From Candidatus Roizmanbacteria bacterium (GTDB taxonomy: Bacteria > Patescibacteriota > Microgenomatia > UBA1406 > GWC2-37-13), in the NCBI GenBank assembly GCA_024653985.1, contig JANLIS010000014.1, positions 1 through 5,102 of the forward strand: a DNA stretch of 5,102 bases, read 5' to 3'. The position numbers and the translations under genes are program-made. Shown in pieces: positions 1 to 4,697 of this stretch (the stretch's first letter is position 1; every line of letters begins with the position of its first letter). The notes under the pieces were generated by a model. The model saw nothing but the letters and a program-made list of their open reading frames with translations. It made no database searches and had not been told where the DNA came from.

Positions 1-339
1 ATGTAATTTTTTTATTATCTGCTCAGAAATTTTATCAATTTTTTTATTGGCCTCATCATCAATAAATTCGATCACCTTTCTATAATTGATGATCTCCTGA
101 ATATCGCGGGGTCTCCCTATAACATCTTTTCCCAGAAGAATATCTTTAGCATCATCCTTGTGGAGGTTATTTCCTTCAATATGAGTTCCGTGATAAGCTG
201 ACCTGATCAACGCCTCTTCTTTAAACTGCTTTTCCCAAAGCGGTAGAAGAGGAGAGTGTTTTATCACTTCTTCTGATGCTTCTATCTTTGAAATATTAGT
301 TAATATTTTATTTGTTATGGAGAAAGTAGGATTGAACAT
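1..339 (-). CDS. Fic/DOC-family protein, N-terminal part (runs off left edge)
   Basis: The frame is open from ATG at 339 to the left boundary, giving 113 residues without a stop. Seen: residues 45-86 read I-R-S-A-Y-H-G-T-H-I-E-G-N-N-L, then a D-A-K-D-I-L-L-G stretch and R-D-I-Q-E-I-I-N-Y. This matches the N-terminal region of Fic proteins, where an IEGN inhibitory-helix motif is followed by a conserved QE(V/I)xNY segment. Known: Fic enzymes usually transfer AMP from ATP to a hydroxyl on a target protein using an HPFxxGNG loop; that catalytic loop would lie beyond this window. The inhibitory consensus is (S/T)xxxE(G/N); here the Glu is kept (E55) but the first position is Gly51. The start is fixed by an extended -10 (TGCTATAAT) six bases upstream, which suggests a leaderless mRNA. 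It diverges from the pilin operon. Family assignment is confident; activity and target are unknown. Confidence 0.88.
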   Translation of the reverse strand, partial: MFNPTFSITNKILTNISKIEASEEVIKHSPLLPLWEKQFKEEALIRSAYHGTHIEGNNLHKDDAKDILLGKDVIGRPRDIQEIINYRKVIEFIDDEANKKIDKISEQIIKKLH

Positions 340-345
340 ATCATC

Positions 346-354
346 ATTATAGCA
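346..354 (-). promoter_or_regulatory. Extended -10 promoter of the Fic gene, leaderless geometry
   Basis: On the minus strand the sequence is TGCTATAAT, a TGn extension plus a perfect TATAAT (351 to 346). Six bases follow, then ATG at 339. With normal spacing from the -10, the first transcribed base would be at or next to the A of the ATG, leaving no room for a ribosome binding site. No good -35 hexamer is visible at 16-18 bases, as is common for extended -10 promoters. Confidence 0.75.
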
Positions 355-368
355 GTATCGATATTAAA

Positions 369-396
369 ATTTCTAATTTTTAATTACTAATTTCTA
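369..396. repeat. Heptanucleotide tandem repeat, four copies (ATTTCTA-type)
   Basis: Four consecutive seven-base units lie at 369-375 (ATTTCTA), 376-382 (ATTTTTA), 383-389 (ATTACTA) and 390-396 (ATTTCTA). The first and last are identical; the middle two each differ from them by one base. The array lies between the Fic promoter and the palindrome at 403-468. Its function is unknown; it resembles the short tandem repeats seen between genes in some bacterial genomes. Confidence 0.7.
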
Positions 397-402
397 AACA
401 AA

Positions 403-468
403 TGTCATCACCGCGGAGGTGGGGATCCAGTAAATTTTAGCTTGGATCCCCTTTTCAAGGGGATGACA
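403..468. repeat. REP-like palindromic element made of two hairpins
   Basis: The element begins TGTCATC and ends GGATGACA, and its two arms are imperfect reverse complements meeting at GGATCCAG (423-430) and CTTGGATCC (441-449) around a ten-base AT-rich centre. Each arm also folds on itself. The right arm has a perfect eight-base stem (446-453 with 457-464, loop TTC). The left arm has a shorter stem, 409-412 with 418-421. The pattern ATCCCC-N7-GGGGAT resembles dispersed REP/dRS3-type repeats mobilised by RAYT transposases, but no transposase gene is present here. It sits about 30 bases upstream of the pilin -10. It is probably non-autonomous and dispersed in the genome; copy number cannot be judged from this window. 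Confidence 0.72.
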
Positions 469-495
469 AAAACACACTTTTGACTTTTGAATTTC

Positions 496-504
496 TGCTA
501 TAAT
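496..504 (+). promoter_or_regulatory. Extended -10 promoter of the pilin operon, leaderless geometry
   Basis: TGC (496-498) directly precedes a perfect TATAAT (499-504). Six bases follow, then ATG at 511, so the predicted transcription start falls on the start codon. A TTGACT at 480-485 is only 13 bases from the -10, too close for a standard -35. The geometry is identical to that of the divergent Fic promoter. The box lies downstream of a possible TTG start at 487, which argues against that start. Confidence 0.78.
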
Positions 505-510
505 TTCGTT

Positions 511-807
511 ATGGTTCATGCATATACTATAAATCCCACAAATTTTCCGGCAGCAAAGATCGGTAATGTCGGTCAGATTGTAAATTTAGCTTTACCGCTA
601 GCTATGACAGGGGCTGGGTTAATCTTTTTGACGGTTACATTAAAAGCTGCTTTTGATATTTTGAGAAATGGAGATAATCCTGACGCTCTAAAGAAGGCTT
701 ACGGTTCTATTACAACAGCCGTCATAGGTTTGATCATCGTCATCGCAAGCTTCTTAGTTGTTCAATTAATAGGAGTTGCCCTAAAAACCAGTATATTACC
801 AAAATGA
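511..807 (+). CDS. VirB2/TrbC-like pilin protein, first of a pair
   Basis: This 98-residue protein has the layout of CPR type IV secretion pilin-like proteins (VirB2/TrbC-type). Seen: a short N-terminus with N-P-T-N-F and K-I-G-N-V-G, then one hydrophobic helix (about residues 22-46), a short polar turn (R-N-G-D-N-P-D-A-L-K-K-A), and a second helix (about 68-92). Known: VirB2 pilins are small two-helix membrane proteins that polymerise with both helices packed in the filament. ATG at 511 is preferred over the in-frame TTG at 487, because the TTG lies upstream of the -10 box and the ATG is at the predicted transcript start. No cleaved signal peptide is obvious. The stop overlaps the next gene's start in an ATGA at 804-807, so translation is probably coupled. 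No other secretion genes are seen, so a role in conjugation, uptake or adhesion cannot be told. A non-pilin small membrane protein is the alternative. Confidence 0.75.
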   Translation: MVHAYTINPTNFPAAKIGNVGQIVNLALPLAMTGAGLIFLTVTLKAAFDILRNGDNPDALKKAYGSITTAVIGLIIVIASFLVVQLIGVALKTSILPK

Positions 808-1184
808 AACTTTTAGCAGATAAAGCAATTGATGATCTATTTGGCGGAATTTCTCCCCCGCCGGCCATGAACGTGGGAGGTTCTGATCCCGTTAAAGGCC
901 TCGGAAAGTTTATTGGCTTTGGTATCCAAATGTTTCTTCTGGTTGCTGGAATGTTTCTTCTCCTTTATCTTCTATGGGGGGCATTTGATTGGATTGCCTC
1001 TGGTGGAGAAAAAGAAAAAATTTCCAAGGCTCAAAGCAAGATCACCAATGCCGTGATCGGAATGGTTTTAATTTTTGTCGTCCTAACTGTATTTAATTTA
1101 TTGGCAGGAAATATGCTAGGAATAATTGATCCAAACAGTGCTGGTGGCGGGTTTGGGATTAAACTACCTACTCTCGGACAATAA
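804..1184 (+). CDS. VirB2/TrbC-like pilin protein, second of a pair
   Basis: This 126-residue protein has the same architecture as its upstream neighbour and is a stronger match to the CPR pilin type. Seen: a Pro-rich N-terminal segment (S-P-P-P-A), D-P-V-K-G-L-G-K-F-I-G leading into helix 1 (about residues 38-62), the characteristic turn W-G-A-F-D-W-I-A-S-G-G-E-K-E-K-I, helix 2 (about 82-104), and a Gly-rich tail (N-S-A-G-G-G-F-G). The start is ATG at 804 inside the ATGA overlap with the first pilin; no Shine-Dalgarno precedes it, so coupling is likely. A later in-frame ATG at 867 would remove the N-terminal segment and is less likely. The two pilins differ clearly in sequence, so this is an old duplication or a major/minor pair rather than a recent copy. 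It probably inserts in the cytoplasmic membrane before assembly. Confidence 0.8.
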   Translation: MKLLADKAIDDLFGGISPPPAMNVGGSDPVKGLGKFIGFGIQMFLLVAGMFLLLYLLWGAFDWIASGGEKEKISKAQSKITNAVIGMVLIFVVLTVFNLLAGNMLGIIDPNSAGGGFGIKLPTLGQ

Positions 1185-1197
1185 ATTTACTTCTCCC

Positions 1198-1230
1198 AAA
1201 AAAATATCCCGCCGGCGTTCCGGCGGGATA
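1198..1230 (-). terminator. Rho-independent terminator between convergent genes
   Basis: A perfect 11-base stem (1205-1215 with 1220-1230) closes a CGTT loop and contains CCCGCCGG. On the minus strand the stem is followed by seven T (complement of 1198-1204), the classic arrangement for ending the cysteine-rich gene transcript. On the plus strand the hairpin is followed by ATAATC rather than a T-run, so it would stop the pilin transcript less efficiently, though it may serve both. Confidence 0.88.
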
Positions 1231-1290
1231 ATAATCTGATTATTCAGCTTACAACTTATTGTTATAAACAATTAAATCGTACCATTAGAG

Positions 1291-1926
1291 TTATTCCATA
1301 CCTATTGTTTTATAGCAACATTCTTTCCCTTCTTTATAATCGCTTAATTGATATGAATAGCTATATCTTGTGTATGTAAATTTACCATTTTTCTGTCCAG
1401 CACATGTTCCGTTTACCCATTCATCAGCGACTTGAGCGCAAGTTTGTTTTTTCATCATCTTGCCCAAAGACAAACAATTTTTACCTTTATGTTGGTCACG
1501 ATAATATTTTGATACAAAATTTGTATAATCTGTTACCGAAACAAGGTAATTTTTGCTCCATTTCTCTTGAGCTTTTTCTTTAGTATATGAATACCAATCT
1601 GCCCCTGACCCTCCTACTTGCCTACAATCCTTTCCTTTATCGATGTTCACTGCCTGACAGTAAATATACTTAGGATCTCTCTCTTTTCCTGGTTCACATA
1701 AAATAAAATTTCTTATATCTTTTGATTGTTTCTTTACATCTTGGCAGTTATTAATTTTTTTAGTCTTTCTAAAAGCCTGACATTTATTAAATGATGCTTC
1801 TGAATTCATTGATAATTTTTGATTAGTGGCATAGTTGACCATCAGAAAAAAACCGGCAACTGTGGCAATCAAAAGTACTAAGTAGATAAAAGTTTTCGAA
1901 AAATACGCTTTTTTCTTTTTTTTCAT
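1291..1926 (-). CDS. Membrane-anchored cysteine-rich protein of unknown function
   Basis: I do not recognise this 211-residue protein. Seen: a very basic N-terminus (M-K-K-K-K-K) then one hydrophobic helix (about residues 12-32), giving an inside-to-outside anchor or uncleaved signal, and a soluble outer part of about 175 residues rich in Lys, Tyr and Cys. There are ten cysteines (49, 61, 77, 90, 101, 151, 163, 175, 203, 204), an even number that suits disulfides outside the membrane. A motif C-x(10-11)-C-x-x-V recurs three times, at 49-64, 90-104 and 151-166, suggesting an internal repeat. The C-terminal part is Tyr/Ser-rich (Y-T-R-Y-S-Y-S-Y) and ends near a C-C pair. The start is supported by a strong Shine-Dalgarno and a good promoter, unlike the neighbouring genes. 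It is transcribed alone, with a terminator after its stop. Convergence with the pilins invites, but does not show, a surface role. Confidence 0.82.
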   Translation of the reverse strand: MKKKKKAYFSKTFIYLVLLIATVAGFFLMVNYATNQKLSMNSEASFNKCQAFRKTKKINNCQDVKKQSKDIRNFILCEPGKERDPKYIYCQAVNIDKGKDCRQVGGSGADWYSYTKEKAQEKWSKNYLVSVTDYTNFVSKYYRDQHKGKNCLSLGKMMKKQTCAQVADEWVNGTCAGQKNGKFTYTRYSYSYQLSDYKEGKECCYKTIGME

Positions 1927-1930
1927 ATTT

Positions 1931-1940
1931 TCACCACCTT
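1931..1940 (-). promoter_or_regulatory. Strong Shine-Dalgarno of the cysteine-rich gene
   Basis: On the minus strand AAGGTGGTGA precedes ATG at 1926 by four bases. It differs from the full anti-Shine-Dalgarno complement AAGGAGGTGA at one position. It is the only clear ribosome binding site in the window, and it fixes the start of the gene. Confidence 0.85.
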
Positions 1941-1977
1941 TTATAAATATTTAATCAATTATTAACAACTAATTATC

Positions 1978-2007
1978 ATTCTAACTGGGGGAGAGAGCGG
2001 TTGTCAA
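1978..2007 (-). promoter_or_regulatory. Sigma-70-type promoter of the cysteine-rich gene
   Basis: On the minus strand a perfect TTGACA (2007 to 2002) is followed after 18 bases by TAGAAT (1983 to 1978), five of six matches to TATAAT. The spacer is unusually pyrimidine-rich (CTCTCTCCCCC). The predicted start near 1971 gives a leader of about 45 bases that carries the Shine-Dalgarno. Confidence 0.75.
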
Positions 2008-2017
2008 ATTAATTCAT

Positions 2018-2146
2018 AATAATCAAATACTACAAATAACCAAATAAGAAAATAAATAAACCAACAGTCAAATAGAGAAATAAACAAATAAATGACTAAA
2101 TAAAAAAATAGTTAAATAATTAAAATCATTTTTGTATTTGATTATT
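2018..2146. repeat. Octamer repeat block (nnAAATAA) with 13-base inverted ends
   Basis: Nine octamers of the form nnAAATAA, some ending AG or with one change, fall in three groups of three: 2032-2055, 2068-2091 and 2096-2119, separated by 12 and 4 bases. The block is bracketed by an exact 13-base inverted repeat, AATAATCAAATAC at 2018-2030 and its reverse complement at 2134-2146. The plus strand of the block is nearly all A with some T and C and very little G. It lies between the stop of the 575-residue gene and the promoter of the next gene. No GC-rich terminator hairpin is seen here, so the operon may end in this U-rich stretch (as RNA). Its function is unknown. Confidence 0.65.
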
Positions 2147-2151
2147 CTTAG

Positions 2152-3879
2152 TTATTCTATTTTAAATATTTTACTCCCCTGTAAAACATAAATTGAATCT
2201 TTATAGACAACAAAATCTGTGGCTGTAGCTAAGATCTTTGAATTTATTTGCTCTTGATAGTCACCGTTTTTTCCCATGACAAAAATTGTTCCCTTTTCTT
2301 TATCCCACCCATAAAGTCTTTCCAGGTCATTACTTGCAAATATTTTAATCATATCAACGTTTCCATTTGGTAGTTCAACCGTAAATCCATCTCGCAGACC
2401 GGAAGTGTATTTAAAAATAACTTGATCACCGGCTAAATAAATCGAGCCATCAATGCTCAAAGAATTGACTTGAGACAGATCGACTGATTGTCCAGATTGA
2501 AAGTATGAATTCTTAGTTCCAAATCCTGATTCAGTTATTAAGTATTTCCAGATCTCATCTTTACCTTGATCCAGAAGATAGACATTACCATTAAAAACCA
2601 TTAGGTCTATTATGTTACCCCAATCTTTATCATTCTCAATTATTTTTTTTGTCTTGCCGTCAACGATCTGATAAACACCGGAGCCTTCAATATAAAAATA
2701 TTTTTTTTCTTCAAATAAAGCTATGTTTGACGACTTTTTTATCTCGGCTGACTGATCTTTGTCTAAAGATTTTTTTTCCAATGATAATGTATATAAAATA
2801 CCCCTTCCTTTATCACTGATTAAAAGATTGTCACCTTCAAGATAAAACTTATCTCCCTTGGCATTTTTATCATCGACCGTCAGATCAAAAAATTCCGAGT
2901 ATTTTTTTTCCTCTTTTTTGAGGATTTTATTTTCGGTATTCAAAACTAACTGCTCCAGTTCTTTTACTTGTTCTGAAAAGCTTGTTGATCGAAGTGAGGC
3001 TAATTTCTCAACTTCTGACCTGCTATCGGAGATCAAACTTAGGGCGCTTGACATGTTCAAAAAGGAAACATCTTCTGCTTGGCTCAATTTTTGACTGATC
3101 AGATCCTTGGTTAAATTTATCTTTTTTTGATTGCTTTCTTGAGATCGGCGAATATACCCAAGACCCACGCTCCAAAATAAGATCATTCCAAGAACAAAGA
3201 CTGTGATAAAAGTAAATGTTTTTTGTTGACCAAAGCGAAGATAAAAGTCTTTTAAATTTAGTAATGGATTTATTTTTTTCGGAACTTCAAAAAAATCATT
3301 AACTGGTTTTATTTCTTCATCCATCTTGTTTAGTTTTATAAATAAAGCCACTGTTCCTTTATCATCCTTTGTTAATAGTTCAGGGGTTATCTCATCAATA
3401 ATATTTGAAATTGGTCTGTGGTCAAATTTTTGGTTCAATCCTGATTCCTCACCCAACAATTTCATAAATTTATTGAAGGTAAAGATAAATATGTCTGACT
3501 CAACAATGTAACCTGAGGCTGTTGCATCACCTTTGATTAGAAGAACTAATTTGTTGTTTCGGCGAATATAGATTTTTCCTTGATTGATCGTTTTAAGGTA
3601 AAATATATTTCCTTTTAAATATCCTGCTGAAAAAGAAAACCCTGAAGGAAGATTTTTTTCTTTAATGATATTTGAAATAAAAGAATCAAATTGTTGCAGG
3701 TTTTCAATTTGAGAAAGGTTGATCTTCTCTCTGATATAGGCAGTTAATTCTCTGCCGATATCTGGGGTTATTCCTGCCTCAATTTCAACTGTCAAAAAAA
3801 GATTGTTTTCATCAACAAGTCCGGAAAAACCATCGCTCTTTTCATTTCCTAAATAAAAACCAATGTCTTGCTTATACAT
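2152..3879 (-). CDS. Transmembrane protein: degenerate PP2C-like domain plus beta-propeller-like domain
   Basis: This 575-residue protein is the last gene of the operon. Residues 1-185 follow the order of PP2C/PPM phosphatases: a strand L-F-L-T-V-E-I-E-A-G (27-36) where active enzymes have DGxGG, then I-G-R-E-L-T-A-Y, G-F-S-F-S-A-G-Y (80-87), G-K-I-Y-I-R-R-N-N-K (101-110) and S-D-I-F-I-F-T-F-N (128-136) where active enzymes have TDG. The metal-binding Asp positions are thus not conserved, pointing to a pseudophosphatase. One membrane helix spans about 223-243, followed by a helical, partly coiled segment (about 250-325). Residues 326-575 contain about six repeats of short strands with turns (such as N-G-N-V-Y-L-L-D and D-G-S-I-Y-L-A-G), typical of a beta-propeller. 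The start is ATG at 3879, three bases after the previous stop, with no visible Shine-Dalgarno. It probably links a cytoplasmic domain to an extracellular propeller, though topology is uncertain because both flanks of the helix are basic. Confidence 0.75.
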   Translation of the reverse strand: MYKQDIGFYLGNEKSDGFSGLVDENNLFLTVEIEAGITPDIGRELTAYIREKINLSQIENLQQFDSFISNIIKEKNLPSGFSFSAGYLKGNIFYLKTINQGKIYIRRNNKLVLLIKGDATASGYIVESDIFIFTFNKFMKLLGEESGLNQKFDHRPISNIIDEITPELLTKDDKGTVALFIKLNKMDEEIKPVNDFFEVPKKINPLLNLKDFYLRFGQQKTFTFITVFVLGMILFWSVGLGYIRRSQESNQKKINLTKDLISQKLSQAEDVSFLNMSSALSLISDSRSEVEKLASLRSTSFSEQVKELEQLVLNTENKILKKEEKKYSEFFDLTVDDKNAKGDKFYLEGDNLLISDKGRGILYTLSLEKKSLDKDQSAEIKKSSNIALFEEKKYFYIEGSGVYQIVDGKTKKIIENDKDWGNIIDLMVFNGNVYLLDQGKDEIWKYLITESGFGTKNSYFQSGQSVDLSQVNSLSIDGSIYLAGDQVIFKYTSGLRDGFTVELPNGNVDMIKIFASNDLERLYGWDKEKGTIFVMGKNGDYQEQINSKILATATDFVVYKDSIYVLQGSKIFKIE

Positions 3880-3882
3880 ATT

Positions 3883-4131
3883 CTATATAAAAAATATCGT
3901 CAGTATTAATATGATTAACAAAATTAATGATACGGTCACCTGAAACGATGTTATAAAAAGTATAAGCCAATTATATTTGTCTTGAAGTGCTTTATCCATA
4001 ACCTTTACCTGTTTTGAGATCACAAGAGCATAAAAAAAATAAAAAATAGCAAAAAGTATTGTAAAAAGCATAAAAAAGATATTTTTTATTCCAATACCCC
4101 CTATTGTTGAAAATATATTACTGATATCCAT
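3883..4131 (-). CDS. Small two-helix membrane protein (possibly DUF5657-like)
   Basis: This is an 82-residue protein from ATG at 4131. Seen: two hydrophobic helices (about residues 17-37 and 54-82) joined by a basic loop V-I-S-K-Q-V-K-V-M-D-K-A-L. That layout, with a QVxxM segment after helix 1, resembles a small family frequent in CPR genomes (DUF5657-like); I recall the pattern only loosely. An in-frame TTG at 4158 could add nine residues, but the ATG is preferred because it gives a short 14-base overlap with the PH-domain gene's end, a normal operon arrangement. No Shine-Dalgarno precedes it. It ends three bases before the next gene, so the three genes are one transcript. It could be an assembly or scaffolding subunit for its two membrane neighbours (inference). 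Confidence 0.78.
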   Translation of the reverse strand: MDISNIFSTIGGIGIKNIFFMLFTILFAIFYFFYALVISKQVKVMDKALQDKYNWLILFITSFQVTVSLILLIILILTIFFI

Positions 4132-4672
4132 GTTTTTTGCCAAGCAATCTATTAACAATTTGAGCTATTTCTGATGGGTGCGGAACATTTATAAATTCCA
4201 CGTTGACCGCACTTCCAGCCGTCTGAATAAATACAGATCCATAATCAAAATATGATCCAAAAAATCCACCACTTTTTACAGTAATATCTTCTATTTTTCC
4301 CAACTGAGCAACTGTTATCTCCTTATATATCACCGAATAAAAATCAATATCTATCACCCTTCTATTAGTGACTATTCCTGCGTTAAAATACCAATTGAGA
4401 ACATTGATCCAAATATAACTCGCAACAAAAACATAGAAAAATAGGTTCAATATGAATATTTGCTTTAGATCAAAGAAATTTTTAATAAATGGATTTATAA
4501 TCCAAATCAAAATGAACAGTAAGATCGAAGTTAAGAACCAATTAATTTGGGTAAAAGGATGACTGCGTACCAATAATGAGACCTTTTCACCTTCCTCACT
4601 GGTATCAAATTTGATCTGTGGATTAAGGCAATAAGAATAGAAGACTGAACTTTTTTTATTATTGTTTTCCAT
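4118..4672 (-). CDS. PH-domain membrane protein (bPH2/YdbS-like)
   Basis: This 184-residue protein is the first gene of the operon. Seen: a polar N-terminus with E-E-G-E-K-V-S-L-L-V-R-S-H-P, two membrane helices (about residues 44-63 and 70-92), then W-Y-F-N-A-G-I-V-T-N-R-R-V-I-D-I-D-F (94-111), the usual entry to a bacterial PH-like domain (bPH2, formerly DUF304). It continues with Q-L-G-K-I-E-D-I-T, G-S-Y-F-D-Y-G-S-V-F-I-Q-T-A-G (139-153) and I-N-V-P-H-P-S-E-I, typical of that family. Known: YdbS-type proteins are small membrane proteins with a cytoplasmic PH-like fold, often of unknown role; some act in stress or export-related complexes. ATG at 4672 is preceded by AAGG with no gap, so this is unlikely to be a working Shine-Dalgarno; the -10 lies eight bases upstream, suggesting a leaderless or near-leaderless mRNA. 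It diverges from the 5S gene. Confidence 0.88.
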   Translation of the reverse strand: MENNNKKSSVFYSYCLNPQIKFDTSEEGEKVSLLVRSHPFTQINWFLTSILLFILIWIINPFIKNFFDLKQIFILNLFFYVFVASYIWINVLNWYFNAGIVTNRRVIDIDFYSVIYKEITVAQLGKIEDITVKSGGFFGSYFDYGSVFIQTAGSAVNVEFINVPHPSEIAQIVNRLLGKKHGYQ

Positions 4673-4690
4673 CCTTATATATTATATACT
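4662..4690 (+). promoter_or_regulatory. Promoter of the 5S rRNA gene
   Basis: TTGTTT (4662-4667) and TATACT (4685-4690) are separated by 17 bases. The -10 matches consensus at five of six positions and the -35 keeps TTG. The 5S sequence begins eight bases after the -10, at the expected start distance, so the RNA may need little or no 5' trimming. The -35 overlaps the first codons of the divergent PH-domain gene. Confidence 0.6.
4681..4686 (-). promoter_or_regulatory. -10 box of the PH-domain operon
   Basis: The minus strand reads a perfect TATAAT (4686 to 4681) eight bases before ATG at 4672. It overlaps the plus-strand TATACT of the 5S promoter, so two polymerases could not use the site together. 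No convincing -35 is seen at 17-18 bases (that stretch is inside the 5S gene). Confidence 0.6.
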
Positions 4691-4697
4691 ATTAACC

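Noticed and set aside
480..485. TTGACT as the -35 of the pilin promoter
   Set aside because: Only 13 bases separate it from the TATAAT, too short for a standard promoter; the TGn extension explains activity without it.
487..510. TTG start for the first pilin, adding eight residues
   Set aside because: It lies upstream of and across the TATAAT at 499-504, so a transcript from that promoter would not contain it; ATG at 511 fits better.
805..807. Possible recoding of TGA as glycine, as in some CPR lineages
   Set aside because: Reading through TGA at 805 meets an in-frame TAG within three codons and the ATGA overlap explains it as a normal stop; TGA also ends the right-edge gene.
1230..1244. 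Second small hairpin AATAAT-CTG-ATTATT after the terminator
   Set aside because: It is a six-base all A-T stem with no T-run after it; probably too weak to act, and expected by chance in AT-rich spacer.
2032..2119. Octamer block as a CRISPR array
   Set aside because: Units are eight bases long and adjacent, without 20-40 base repeats, unique spacers or cas genes.
2858..3094. Plus-strand open frame of 78 codons
   Set aside because: It is antisense to the well-supported 575-residue gene, rich in Ser/Phe as expected from reading Lys/Glu codons backwards, with no promoter or Shine-Dalgarno seen.
3326..3511. Plus-strand open frame of 61 codons
   Set aside because: It is also antisense to the 575-residue gene, with no initiation signals and no recognisable protein features.
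4132..4158. TTG start for the 82-residue membrane protein, adding nine residues
   Set aside because: It would deepen the overlap with the PH-domain gene without any Shine-Dalgarno; the ATG at 4131 gives a shorter overlap and an ordinary start codon.
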